Source of the DNA: Aradus depressus
Lineage: Eukaryota; Arthropoda; Insecta; Hemiptera; Aradidae
Direction: 5' to 3'
DNA length: 64,000 nucleotides
NCBI GenBank assembly: GCA_963662175.1
Contig: OY759218.1
Location: forward strand, 10,160,001 to 10,224,000
Both the position numbers and the translations under genes were made by a program. Within the stretch, counting starts at the first letter, position 1. Each line of letters begins with the position of its first letter. The notes beneath the pieces are model-generated. The model did not search any database, was not told the origin of the DNA, and was given only the letters and a program-made list of their open reading frames with translations. Below, in pieces: positions 25,055 through 36,369 of the stretch.

Positions 25055-27819
25055 CACATATATATATATGTGTGTAAACTTGTAATACGTAAATAAAACT
25101 TCTGTTTGAGTTAGTATTACAAACTCTCTTTGAATTATGTCTATTTATATATTATATATATATATATATATAATATATAAATAGACATAATTCAAAGAGA
25201 GTTTGTAATACTAACTCAAACAGAAGTTTTATTTACGTATTACAAGTTTACACAATATTCGTTCCTCAACTTAGCAGAATTATTTTATCTGCAAACAAGG
25301 TAAAAAAAAAACGTTAAAATTCATTAAAAAACAATCAAGTGTTATACATTGGTTTTCTAATAACCTCTACGAAAGAAAACTACTGACTACAGTAAGAAAA
25401 ATAAGAAAAACTATTATATTACAGACACAAAAAAATTACCTGGTCGGCAAAAAAGGTTCGAAGTTTGTTCCTTGACTCATTCCACAGCCAGAATAACGAG
25501 TTATTTAAATCAGTTGGTCGAATTATATAAAATATTTTTTCGCCCTAAATTAAAACCAAAACTTCATTTATAGGGCCTTTCATAAAGAATCCTAGTCCCC
25601 TAGCTTCTTTCTATTTGTTATTGTTGTTATTTCGAAATGTTTTTTTGCATTTTGTTCATCCTCAGTCGTTGAACTCCCCCCCCCCCCGCTATAAATAGTT
25701 ATGTATTCTGTCAAACATTCGATGTGTTGTTTTAATCTGAATTTCAAGTTTTCCAATCCCCTGAATACAGAAATGAAAAAAAAAAAAACATTTGTGTCCA
25801 TGTGTGTCTGTCAGTGGACACAATAACATCCGATAAAATTATTATATTGCCTGGTCCCTGCCCTAGGTGAATAAAAATTTAGGGTAGGCAACATTTAGGA
25901 CTCCCACAATAGAGTCGGGCTCATGTCCACCAGAGTGACGAAAGAGCGCTCTGGTAGTAGGCGATATGACCTCAAAGTTAAAGCCCGGGCATGAATCGTA
26001 ATAACTAACTATTGCCCAGAAATGTTGTATGTAAATTTAAAAAAATAGTAATTTCACGCTAAACGCTAGAATTGGTTATTTCCGAGTAGAGACAGTTATA
26101 GGGTGTTTTCTTCAATTTAATCTATAAAACTTTTGTCTCCGTCCATTAGAAGCCAAGATATACCGTTCAGAATAGTAGGACATTCATTACCTCAAAACGA
26201 AGAGCACCTGGTAATTAGTGACTTTCGCATTTCCCGTCTTTATACTAGACTTACCAGGGAGAAAAAAAAAAAAGTGAATATAGAAATCCGCTAACTTCAT
26301 ATCGCTTCTGTGGATTCATTTTCATTAACTTTATGCTACAACCAGTTTTGCCCGTTACAGAGTTTTAGAGAAATAAACCATCGAGGCCACCAAACTCTTA
26401 GAGTAGAGAAGCTGATAAAAAGTGAAATTTAGAGAAGCAATATTGTTTGTTATATTTTTCAGTATATTGGACAAAATAAGTGTCGAAAGAATCATGGTTT
26501 TATTTGCTAAAATATTTCTCTCCTTTATTGATGCACTATAACAGGTGTTTCCATACATAAAAAAGTTGTTTCCTTTCACTTATTGTCACCTGATATAAAC
26601 ATGATGAATCTAAATGGAATTAATCATATGCAGATATATTTTAATTTTTTTGTTACATTTTACAAACGCGACAGAATTGATGTTGGGCAGACAATATGAA
26701 ATAGTCAAAAATATCAGGTACTAAAATATACACGTTATTTCGTTAGGTCTCATTCGAAATGGACAAGAAATTAAAAGTTTTGTGTTAGAGCTTTTTTACA
26801 CTTAGGTCCATCGTGAAATCCGTTCCTTAGCTAAAAACGACACCAGAAGACAAACGCAAAAACACCATTTCGAAATTTAAAAAAAAAAAGTTTTAGTGTT
26901 GATCCTTTATGAAACGCCCTGGATACACAATACGAACAATATAATACACAAAAAATTAATTCATTCGATACAATTATTGGGTAAAGTCTACATATACACG
27001 GTGTCCCAGGAATCGTACTCACCCCCAACATTTGACTTAATGTTCGACGTTTTTTGACCGAACTTTTTTCATTGAAGGACCAGGTGCAGTATCAGAATCG
27101 AGAATCCTAATTGGGTACACCCTAAAACCCCCAAAAATGGAGCATTTAAAGTAATTTTTATCAAGATTTTTAAATTCGATCATATGGTTTCTATTTCATT
27201 TATATTGTTAATCTACTTTCCGCAGCGGGCATTTTAGTTCAAACCCGAGGTAAATTGGAAAAGCTGTCCCAAAACCCCGAAAAATTAATTGTGGCCATGT
27301 GATCAGCTTTTCGTCACAATTTGGATGTTTTATATTACAAATAAAAATCAATCTTTCGCCAATCTATTTTTAAAAAATTCTTTTCAAAATGTCAATCAAT
27401 ACCTTCTTTTATTTTGACGTCGTATGAACCTGGAAGTATTAATTAATTAATTCCTTAAGTGGAAGACTATCAACTAATATTTATTATTCAGTTGGTTTAT
27501 TACTTGCATTTTTACATAACGAATATTTTTTCGAGTGCGAAGAAAATGGACAAGGGTCACCGTTTACAGCATGCGAATATAATCAACGTTTTCCGGACAA
27601 GCGGCAACCAAATCAAACCATTTTCGCCTGGCTAAACAGTCAAATCAACCAGACAAAAAACGTCAACCGTAATTTTTTTGTGTATAAAAAGATTAACTTC
27701 AAAAATATATTAAGATTACGAATAAACCGACTTTGAAGATTTGTGTCAAAAGCACTCCTCTTCAATATGACACTTCCTCTTTCATAAGTTTAGTGAGAAG
27801 CATGATTCGTGGGACACCT

Positions 27820-27868
<49 letters not shown>

Positions 27869-30800
27869 CCGTACACACTATTTCTCACTATATATATACA
27901 CACTATTTCAAATAAAGCACTATATATGTATCATATTTTAAAAAGTCGACTATGTAAATACCATAATGCAACCCATTACATGTTCATTTACTTTTGGTAG
28001 TTTATCACTCACAGGCTAAACATGTTCCTGGGATACAAGCGCTAGATAAAGACTGTCAAGGGTCCACAAATTGAGAACGAGAGGATCCAAAACCCCTAAT
28101 TGTCTCGTTTAAAAAGAGCGATATATTTTTTTTTTACGTTATTTGGAGGCAAAAGCTACCGCGTTTCTGAATCCTGGAAAAGGCACGGAAAAGGAATCAC
28201 AAAGAGCGCTGAAGGAAGACTAAGGCATAGGATATTAGAATATTTTAATTTCGGGTATTTTTATAAAGTATTCGTTAGTGATGCAAGTATTTGATATAAA
28301 ATCAGTCGACAGTACTCGAGTAGCTCTGATATACTATTTATTCCAACTCTAAAAATATAAACTTAAACGAGAAATGTATTTCTGACCTTGACAATGTGGT
28401 ACCAGACAGAAGTTCCACCGAAATCTACATGAAAATCAGTGTAGGCATTCTTGGGACTAATCAAACAATATTTTTGAACTTTTGGTCTTTTTTTATTATC
28501 TTCAATTAAATTAGCACTTTCCGGCCAATAGTTAACAACCCAGTCCAGTTCCCGAGCTACTCCAGGAGCCTCGATCAATTCACCCAATCTGGAAAATTAA
28601 AACATGAATTTTTGAATTCTTACAATGCTATGACTGCTGGGGAGACAGGCTCTCGGAGTTCCAAATCTAGCCTAAGCCCTTAGTTGTTTTAACTGGGAAG
28701 TGAAAAATGTTTTTGATTATATAGAATTGCCACATTATATGGCATTTTACTGAACAAAAAACAAATTATAAAAATGTAAAAAACAAAAGTAAACAAATTA
28801 CCTTGTTTCTGAGCATTCCAGACTTAACAGATTTAAAATCTTGTTCTTTTTTGCTTTCTTCATATATTTAATGAACTGAGCGAACGTAGTGGTAGAATTA
28901 TCTTGTTTTTCTACATCTATTACTTCAACCTCTTGAGAAGAACCTGTTATTCAAAAGAAGTATACATGTATTAAACTTGTTTTTTTTTTTTTATTTTATG
29001 TTTATTCCTTTTTATGTGCATTCCTGGATATATCTCAGGCTTTTGATCGGGTCTGGCACGCGGGACTTCTATATAAACTTAAACCCCTCCTACCCCATAC
29101 TTATTACCTTATTCTTCTGTCATACTTAACGGATAGGTATCTCGCCGTCCGTCAGGGCTCAGCTATTTCCTCCTGCCACCCCATACTGGCCGGCGTGCCT
29201 CAGGGCTCAATATTAGCCCCCCTATTATACTCGATGTACACCTTCGACTTACCCACCGACCCTCTCACATTAACAGCCATATACGCAGATGACACCGCCA
29301 TTCTAGCCTCTCACACAGATCCTCACACCACTTCATACTACAGCAACACCTCAACAAAATTGAAGTTTGGAGTAAATCTTGGAAAATTAAATTAAACGCC
29401 ACAAAATGTCAACACGTAACATCCGCTCTCTGTCGTGGTGACTGCCCCCCAGTATTCATTGAAAACCAGCCATTACCTCATACCTCTTCCGTAAAATATT
29501 TAGGATTAACCCTCGATAGAAGGCTGACTTGGAACCCTCACACTAGGACGACACGACTCACACTAGACCGGCGACTTAGACTATTGTACAGTATTTTGAA
29601 TAGGCGTTCTAAATTATCTACTTGACAAAAACTAAATTGTTATACCTATCTTCTCCGACCTCTCTGGACCTATGGCTTACAAATATATGGTACAGCCAAG
29701 ACTTCGAACATCAAAAGAATACAGATATTTCAATCCAAGACTCTCCGACTGATCCCGCAATGCCCACCATACGTTAGCAACAAGACTTTACACCGCGACT
29801 TGAACATCCCATCCATAGACACAACCATTAAACATTTATACCACCGTTTCTACACCAAAATTTACTTACACACCAATCCGGAAGTTCGCAAAATCTTAAA
29901 TACAAATTCACCCCACAATCCCCCAAGAAGATTAAAGAAAGTTTGGCATAGAGATCTCCTGGTATGAAGTGATGTCATGAGGGTTCACCGCTGGTGAACA
30001 AGCCTTTCATGTCATATTTATTTTTATTATTTTATTTTATTTGTATTCGTTTAGAATTTGTCAGTCCAGCCGCTGGTTGTGCATTTTTTTGCATAGTTGT
30101 GGCTTGAGAAAAATAAATACAAAAAAAAAAAAATTTAATGTTAGACAGTTAAACCTTGGAGAAAAAAGAAACTACATTAGTTAATATCCGGGTCCTGAAC
30201 ACCTATAAGCATCTAGAGCAACAGTTCCCAATTGATTTATTTGGTCTGAAAGGCAAGTACCACCTAATTTTTTGATCATCATACATGCGCACATACCCTT
30301 TTATCTGAAAGGTTCCTTCAGATAGAACGTTAAGAGATGGTCCCGAGCCTGTACGATGTCAGGAACTCGTTAAAGACCCCTACCCTAAGTGAATGAAAAT
30401 TTAGGGTAGGAAAAATTTAGGACTCATAGTAGAGTCGGACTCATGTCCACCAGAGTGACGAAAGAGCTGTCTAGTAGTAGGTGATATGACCTTGTAGTTA
30501 AAGCCCGGGCATGAGTCATAATAACTAACTATAACATTGATTGGTATTGGTTGTTTGTTAAGTCACCTAAAAACTTATATGCATAGAAATCAAGCATTGA
30601 AAAATAAATAACTAATTTAATGAAGAGGTGTATGTGCTTACATATTTCTACTTGAAACATAAAAAATTAATTCAACATTCAAAAAATATAATGATACTAG
30701 CTATGGTAACCGGCGTTGCCTTGGAGAGTCGAAAAGTGTAGGATAGGCAAGTCCAAGACGTAGACCAGTTCATTAACCGAAAGAAAAACTCGCATCTCGT

Positions 30801-33707
30801 TTTGAAGTAGGTGTACAATAACAACCGGTGCAGGTAATTCCAGGAGGCGAAGACGTTTTGGAATCCAGCAGAAAATACGTGGATGGTCACAAAAAAAACA
30901 TGAACATACTCATAGAGATTAAGTTAGAAGATAAATAAGAACATCTGAACTTACCAACTAACTCTTCTAATTGGGTCCAATTCAAATCAGGAGGAATCTT
31001 CATTTGCAGACAATCGGTATCAAAAATAACAATAGGTGAGTCAAACCCATTATTTTGTAAATACTGTAGATTGAAATGTTTCGACTCCATAATTTTGATT
31101 ACTTCATTCCCACTAAATTAAATAAAGCACTATTATTATTTTTTTAAATTAATAAAAGCGCTTTTCAATCAGGAATTAATTAATTTTTAATCTGAACAAA
31201 AAAAAAAAAAGAATGAAAACTTTTAAATAAATGAATTTTTCGCATGTTTCATGAATCTCAAATAAGATTTTATTTTATTGAAATAAAATAACATAACAAC
31301 CAACTGACCACTTCATATTCATGCATAATTTGCTTTTGTAATTTTATCTATGAATTCATGGTAAGCAGCGGAGAAAAGAAAAAATATTCTGATCCATATA
31401 CAGGGTGTCCCAGCATGGAGGTAAAAAACTTTGAGGTCTTAAAGAAAATTTAATTTTGAACAAAAAATTTCCTATAAACATAGGTCCGATTCGGAACCGT
31501 TTCAGAAATATTCAACATCTTCTAATTTTTATACTTAGCACTATTTTTTTGCATAAAATCTCTTATTCCTCCTTAAGTATAAGAGCTAACACAAAGTTAA
31601 TTATACCATCATAAAGAGCGGTAAATTACCTTTAAAATAAGTTCACTTTATCAGAAAATTGGTTCAGACATCCATCACATAAGGTATTTCATTCTATACA
31701 CAATAGAGCTAAACAGTACCTACAGCGGTTGGTAACTGATTGAACTACTGTTTTCATATCTTCTTGTAGTCGCAACTGCTCGAAGCCCAGTGTAATGCGG
31801 TCGCCTTAACGTTATTAGAATAATGGACAGGACAGCCATCTAACTGCATCCACATGTTTTGCCTGGTACGCAATGGTACACCCTCCAACAAGCCAGAGAA
31901 GTCGGTTTCAAGAAAGTGGAGAAATGATATGCCATTAACTCTCTGTGGAAGAAAGTAAGGGCCTATGAGATACCGGTCCACAATCCCAGCCCAAACATTC
32001 GCAGAAAACTGTCGCTGGAATGAATATGGTAGACAAACATGGGGATTTTCAACTGTCCAATGATGACTATTGTGAAAATTAACTGCACCAGTCCTTATGA
32101 ATGTAGACTCATCTGTCTATAAAATCTTCGTGGTGATCTCGTGATGAGACATGAACCAGTCACAAAACTTAATTCTTTGTTGATGATCGTTCTCAGTAAA
32201 TTCTTGTACAGGTTTGTCGTGAAATGCGTGAAAACCGTTTTTACTTAATAATCTTTGAACAGTCGATTTCGATTCTTTGAGGATTATTTTCGAAATGCTG
32301 TAAAATAGGGTCTCGTTCTTTTTTAGGTGCCTACTCTAAAAGCCTCTGACGGCCGAGGAGCTAGAAATCGAGTTTCACGAGCTCTATTGTGTATAGAATG
32401 AAATACCTTATGTGATGGATGTCTGAACCAATTTTCTGATAAAGTGAACTTATTTTAAAGGTAATTTACCGTTCTTTATGATGGTATAATTAACTTTGTG
32501 TTAGCTCTTATACTTAAGGAGGAATAAGAGATTTTATGCAAACAAACAGTGCTAAGTACAAAAATTGGAAGATGTTGAATATTTCTGAAACGGTTGCAAA
32601 TCGGACCTATGTTTATAGGCAATTTTTTGTTCAAAATTAAATTTCCTTTAAGACCTCAAAGTTTTTTTAACTCCATGCTGGGACACCCTGTATAGTAATC
32701 CTCAATTCATTGTAAACACTGTATGGATTATGAGACATGTCATTTACTTTTACCTTCTTTTTTCACTAAAACCATAATATTGCTAGACAAGTATAAGGGT
32801 CATGTAATATAATGTTTTATCGTTTGAAAGCTTATTAAATGCACAAGTTTTCTAAATAAAAATTAAGATATACAATAAGGACATTTTTTTGAAAAACGTG
32901 AAATACATTTTGCCAAAGAATTTCCGAATTACACAGTCCTTCGGTTTATACTGCCTATAAACTGTCAAATTCCTGTAATTGTAATGATAAAGTGAACTTA
33001 TTTTAAAGGTAATTTACCGTTCTTTATGATGGTATAATTAAATTTGTGTTAGCTCTTATACTTAAGGAGGAATAAGAGATTTTATGCAAAAAAATAGTGC
33101 TAAGTACAAAAATTGGAAGATGTTGAATATTTCTGAAACGGTTCCGAATCGGACCTATGTTTATAGGAAATTTTTTGTTCAAAATTAAATTTCCTTTAAG
33201 ACCTCAAAGTTTTTTACCTCCATGCTGGGACACCCTGTATACTGGCGGATAATACAGTACAAACTGGGGAGTTAGTCACTTTTCTAAGAACGTCCAAATA
33301 CGAACCTCAGGGTAAAGGCATGCACAAGCGAGTAGATGTGTACATTGAGTTTTCAACAGTAGATGTAGGAGTTAAAACGTTAACAGTCAGGTCTAGACTC
33401 AGGTTCAGATGTAGTTCCCGCTCTAGTCGACCCCCCCCCCCCCCCTTCAGTAAGTTCTGAGTATAGAGCATGTCATCACACACCATCCGACTGGCGGAGG
33501 AAAAAAAGCGACACCCAACTTGGACAGAATAACGTTTTTGTCCTTTTAGAATAATCCTGCTGTGCACATACGAATTAGATATTTATTCATGAACTTACTC
33601 TTTGAAGGTTCTGCTTTGGAGTTCTTCAATGAATCCCAAGGTTCCTGTCAGTTTCGGCATGACAGTTCTACGTTCAACTGAATTCCTCTTTTGCCAAAAC
33701 CACAATG
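15989..33707 (-). CDS. PHF8/KDM7-like JmjC histone lysine demethylase (5' end not found)
   Basis: Nuclear Fe(II)/2-oxoglutarate demethylase of the KDM7 family (H3K9me2/H4K20me1/H3K27me2 erasers). Thirteen exons in consistent phase: 33707-33599, 31112-30955, 28943-28802, 28588-28387, 25544-25440, 24165-24020, 22324-22126, 20954-20760, 19904-19744, 18640-18435, 17709-17507, 16764-16659, 16071-15989 (TAG). They give 670 residues. [11 protein letters not shown] matches the linker after the PHD finger. Jmj[17 protein letters not shown] carries the H-x-D iron ligands, GWIHAV the distal His, and the Lys after WYHIV the 2-oxoglutarate contact, so it looks catalytically competent. The tail keeps [17 protein letters not shown] and [10 protein letters not shown], found at the PHF8 C-terminus. 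The PHD exon(s) should lie above 33707 but were not recognised. Introns are crowded with transposons. Confidence 0.92.
17800..18058 (-). mobile_element. tRNA-related SINE, longest copy
   Basis: On the minus strand the copy opens with a tRNA-like head, GGTGCTGATAGCACACAAGT, with a box-B-like GCGTTTGATCC about 40 bases later. A body follows with CTCATGTTCACCAGAGCAAC and a tail TTAGTTAAAGCCCGGGAATG. The body and tail recur at 25856-26012, 30375-30532 and 62757-62848. It is intronic in the KDM7-like gene, between the exons at 18435 and 17709. Confidence 0.7.
18120..18300. mobile_element. Foldback hairpin
   Basis: Arms pair ATGATCTATGTATCCAAGGC with GATACATAGATCAT and TTGAGCTAAG with TAGCTTAGCTCAAA, around a short GTTTCACCC centre. 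Arms are about 80 bp. No coding capacity. It lies in the same KDM7-like intron as the SINE at 17800-18058. Confidence 0.65.
21108..21480. repeat. GA-rich and A-rich simple sequence
   Basis: Short GAGA runs at 21108-21126 and 21458-21477 bracket a long A-rich stretch of AAATAAA-type sequence. It is intronic in the KDM7-like gene. No conserved element seen. Confidence 0.6.
21650..21840 (+). repeat. Partial copy of AGCTGGGGAAGTA foldback family
   Basis: Contains AGTTATCGTGTTCACAGACA, a CTAGAGGTCGGGAAACATAA block, TTCGTTGAAAACTCGGCATG, and the end GTGTAGCTGGGGAAGTAAAA. These match the right arm of the element at 6448-6916. Intronic in the KDM7-like gene. Confidence 0.65.
22396..22980 (+). repeat. 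Longer copy of the same interspersed family
   Basis: Begins GTCGTCGGTGAATAACCGGC and ends AGAGCTGGGGAAGTAAAAAT. Internal blocks include CTGATCCCCCTTCCCTTCGG, AATCAATAGGTGTCGACCTT and ATTCTGGTGAATACTCAACA. The same start recurs at 47912 and, inverted, at 60850-60874. The interior contains no ORF of note. Confidence 0.6.
23561..23648. repeat. Perfect short palindrome
   Basis: Arms AATGAATAAAACAAACTTAT...ATTGTCTAT (23561-23597) and the exact complement up to 23648, with a 13-base loop TCCACTAAAGAT-like. The right flank TTACAAGTTTCCACAATATG is nearly the same as the flank of the palindrome at 25074-25251, so both belong to one element family. Confidence 0.8.
24817..24876. repeat. (AT)n microsatellite
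   Basis: About 60 bases of uninterrupted AT repeat in a KDM7-like intron, followed by TTGAAATATGTCTATTCCAC, which resembles an arm of the nearby palindromes. Confidence 0.95.
25002..25052. repeat. (AT)n microsatellite
   Basis: About 50 bases of AT repeat, followed at 25060 by TATATATATATGTGTG, leading directly into the palindrome at 25074. Confidence 0.95.
25074..25251. repeat. Long near-perfect palindrome
   Basis: Arms of about 78 bp begin GTAAACTTGTAATACGTAAA and end with the exact complement at 25251. The centre is a short AT repeat. It is intronic, between JmjC exons. The flank ACAATATTCGTTCCTCAACT matches that of the 23561 palindrome. Confidence 0.85.
25856..26012 (+). mobile_element. 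SINE body copy
   Basis: Carries AGAGTCGGGCTCATGTCCAC, CAGAGTGACGAAAGAGCGCT and TAAAGCCCGGGCATGAATCG, in the same order as the copies at 30375-30532 and (inverted) 17800-18058. The tRNA-like head is absent here. Confidence 0.65.
26997..27821 (+). mobile_element. Mariner-related element with HTH remnant
   Basis: Ends CACGGTGTCCCAGGAATCGT and the complement of ATGATTCGTGGGACACCTTG form ~25-bp inverted repeats flanked by TA on both sides. At about 27546 the frame reads [16 protein letters not shown], resembling the start of a mariner-type transposase HTH. The rest of the transposase is missing, so it is nonautonomous at 825 bp. A (GT)n(AT)n microsatellite begins right at the 3' TA. Confidence 0.7.
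27823..27870. repeat. (GT)n(AT)n microsatellite
   Basis: About 28 bases of GT repeat followed by about 16 bases of AT repeat, immediately after the mariner-like terminus. Confidence 0.9.
28990..30133 (+). pseudogene. Jockey-like non-LTR retrotransposon, 5'-truncated
   Basis: Reverse transcriptase fragments read [35 protein letters not shown] and [14 protein letters not shown], covering RT motifs with intact catalytic aspartates. [17 protein letters not shown] follows (thumb), then a degraded C-terminal region. Frameshifts break it at about 29350 and 29630. It ends in an A-run at 30121-30133, the usual 3' tail. It is inserted antisense in a KDM7-like intron (between the exons at 30955 and 28943). 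Confidence 0.85.
30375..30532 (+). mobile_element. SINE body copy
   Basis: Contains AGAGTCGGACTCATGTCCAC, AGAGTGACGAAAGAGCTGTC and TAAAGCCCGGGCATGAGTCA. A preceding GATGGTCCCGAGCCTGTACG block (30340) also occurs alone at 20392, suggesting it is part of the element's 5' region. Confidence 0.65.
30694..30725 (-). repeat. Terminus of the GGTAAC-CTAG hairpin family (inverted)
   Basis: Reads ACTAGCTATGGTAACCGGCG followed by TTGCCTTGG on the plus strand. The complement has a GC-rich stem, then GGTTACC and CTAGT, as at 1101-1115 and 49205-49230. Confidence 0.5.
31401..32690 (-). mobile_element. Mariner-like transposon with ~300-bp inverted repeats
   Basis: Ends are CAGGGTGTCCCAGCATGGAG and its complement, flanked by TA at 31399-31400 and 32691-32692. 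Terminal inverted repeats extend to about 31708 and 32387, unusually long for mariner. The minus-strand interior encodes degraded transposase pieces, including an open segment at 31981-31754 ([20 protein letters not shown]) and [13 protein letters not shown], a D-G-C-P-V-H version of the second catalytic block. Frameshifts make it inactive. Intronic in the KDM7-like gene. Confidence 0.85.
32986..33237. mobile_element. Solo inverted-repeat arm of the same mariner-like family
   Basis: Near-identical to 32439-32690, from GATAAAGTGAACTTATTTTA to GCTGGGACACCCTG plus TA. It lies 296 bp after the full element in the same orientation. Either a second, deleted insertion or a duplication of the right arm. 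Confidence 0.8.
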
Positions 33708-36369
33708 CTAAACAACAGATTCAGAATATTAGGAAAAAACAAATTAAATAAAAAATTTATACTTTATACTAAAAACAATAACTGAGTTAACATCCTAGTA
33801 AACGAGAAATAAAGAGCTCTAAACACTGAATGACTTTATTTATTCCTTAACCTCTAATGGAATGTCTAGTCATGGTCCTTTTCTGGTTGCTCAGTCTTGT
33901 TCTAACTTTTAATAAATTCAATACGGCACTAGTGTACAGAAATGTTCTGCAACTGACGTCATCAGGAAAATATGGAAGATGGCTGACTAGAGATTATTTC
34001 ACAGGTTCTCAAATAAACTATAATAAAATCTGTGAGAGGTATATGTATAGTACATACTAGACGTCTGTCCTCATCCATGATATTTTAAATAGTTAAAGTT
34101 TTTAGATTGTTTTATTTTTATTATAAAATTATTTAGTCTTCATTCAAAACATTTATGATGATGTCTCTAAACAAATGACGTCATTTCCCCCATGCGTAGG
34201 AGGTCCTTCGCGCATCTCTACCGGCTACGAAGATAAGTGTTTTTTTATTTATTTATTTTTTTTTTTTACATTTCTGTACATATTAATTACAATAATTACA
34301 TACATACATTAATTTACAAAACCAATATAAATATATATTTGTTTTATTTATTCGTTTTATTATTTTGAATTAATTAATAATCGATAAGACATGAGGGGGG
34401 CGCCACATATATATACAGGGTGTCCTATGTTGAGGTGTGACAAACTTCAGGTACCAATTCTACATCTCATTTGGAACAAAAAATATTCTATTGATATTAT
34501 TCTGAAATCGCTTCGTTTTCTAGTTATTTCACTTTTTTTTCTTTTTACTGTCGTATTTTTTTACCTAAAAGTAAACACAACTCCAGTTCTATTTGTGCTA
34601 CAGAAGATCAGAGAGTACCATTGAAAAGTAGACAAAAATTTCTTTTAGATAGTTGTGTCACCATCTTAAGTTGACCTCATCTGGTTGTGACTTCTGGGGC
34701 ACAAATGTAAAATTTAATACTTCACAAAGTTTTATTAAAATTTTCACCTGCATTTTTTTTCTATCCATTTTTTTCAATACTCCGCTTTCTCTACACGGTC
34801 AAAACTTCTACAACTCAAGACCTTTCGAAAGGTGTATTTTGGTTTCAAATTTTCCCATTATGAAGGGAAGAAATTTAACTTTGAAGCCATAAAAACGTGC
34901 TCCACACACAAAACCCTTCATTTCTATGCCACATTTAGGCGGGAAGGAGAATGTACTATGCGTGTTTTTTATGAATAGTATTATTGTTTCAATAAATAAT
35001 TAAAATAGTATAGGAAAATTTGTAAAATAAAATTAAATAATAATTAAATATTGTTTAAATAAAAAGGCATAAAAAAAAATAATATAATGAATTTTATCCA
35101 CGGTGTAGTAGAGTGGAGAGGGGAGGAATACATGTGACGAAGATGAACGAGCAGTAGTAGTGGTAGAGTCTTCGCCGAACCAGTGTTGAGTTCCCGACTC
35201 CGGTTTTTGGATAGAATGTAGCCCCAATTTGTTATTTTTCACAAAAGTAGTTCAGTATAATCCACATTAATCCCAGTTACCATAGGATCGGACTGGAAAT
35301 ATAGGATGCAAGTTATATCTTCGGATGAACTTCATGGACTGATCGGATGATGGCTGAAAAGCACATGGTGGAGAGAGGCTGACGAGACGATTTCTGACTG
35401 GAGGAGGATTCATTTTCACCAGGAAACCACCAACTGGATGAGTAGCACCTTTTATCCATATAAAAAATAATATCAACGGTCTATAACTTCATATAAAAAT
35501 AAATGCCTAAAAAAATGTAACTTCTGATAAAACTATTTAAATTCATAAAGGTTAAATAAACGTCATTAGAGTAAATTAACATGTCCTATCTCCATATTGG
35601 TCGCTTATTAAAAATTTGTACGATGAGCAGTTTGTTGTATTTTTCATAATTTATTTAAAAAAGATTATAAGAAACTTCTGTCATATCATTGTCATGAAGA
35701 GTATCAAAATATACGGATGTTAAATTTATGTAATTCTTTTAACTTTATGAATCGCCCCTTTTCGATTTAAATTATAGTTATTAATATGTTTGTCTCACTT
35801 ACAAAAACAGGTAAGAAGGATTCTGCATCTGGCATGTTTACCCGCTCCTTACAAGAACCCACGACATAATTAAAATATTAGAACCCTGAGATTATTTGTA
35901 AGAGTACCCCATAGCGGTTGTCTCAATATATATCTTAATCATTGCAATAAAAAGACAGAATTTATTTGAATTTAACCCAAATGGGATAAAAAAAAAAAAA
36001 AATTATTAATCTTTTTCTTATTAATATTTTTACATTTCTGTACATATTAATTACAAAAGTTACATACATACATTAATTTACAAAACCAAAATATAAACAT
36101 ATATATACAGTAGAGCATCGATTATCCGAACGTTCAATTATCAGAACTGGCTTCATTATGAATCGATTTGTAAACATTGGAATCAGTAGTGGGACAAAAA
36201 GATAGCACAGTTGTATTTGTTTGTAGAGAGAACTTTTAACCACCAAATTGGAACAGATCTCCAAAAAACATATCTAAATATACTGCTCTTATCTACAAGA
36301 TAGGTTTTTTAAGATCAGACACATCCATTTTGATATTCATTCCATAAGGTGTCCCACATACCGTTTTTT
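33708..36369. other. Intergenic/5' region of the KDM7-like gene
   Basis: The PHD-encoding exon expected here was not recognised. A minus-strand open stretch 35476-35267 (contains MNPPPVRNRLVSLSPPCAF) and another at 35242-35090 (contains KPESGTQHWFGEDS) have coding-like composition, and the first ends at a possible GTAACT donor. Neither shows a domain I know. A lone TACAGGGTGTCCTATGTTGA at 34417 resembles a mariner end. A single short CATAAGGTGTCCCACATACC at 36343 is similar. Confidence 0.35.

Larger units (their letters stand above)
24020..28588 (-). other. JmjC catalytic core exons of the KDM7-like gene
   Basis: Exon 28588-28387 holds the N-terminal half of the cupin fold, ending WYHIVK. 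Exon 25544-25440 continues [18 protein letters not shown]. Exon 24165-24020 supplies [12 protein letters not shown] and [10 protein letters not shown]. Iron ligands H and D (FHVDF) and H (GWIHAV) are all present. The two introns contain AT microsatellites, two perfect palindromes and a SINE, but do not disturb frame or splice sites. Confidence 0.9.

Noticed and set aside
34391..34892. Two ORFs after a TACAGGGTGTCC end
   Set aside because: Translations do not match transposase; only the short mariner-like end is recognisable.
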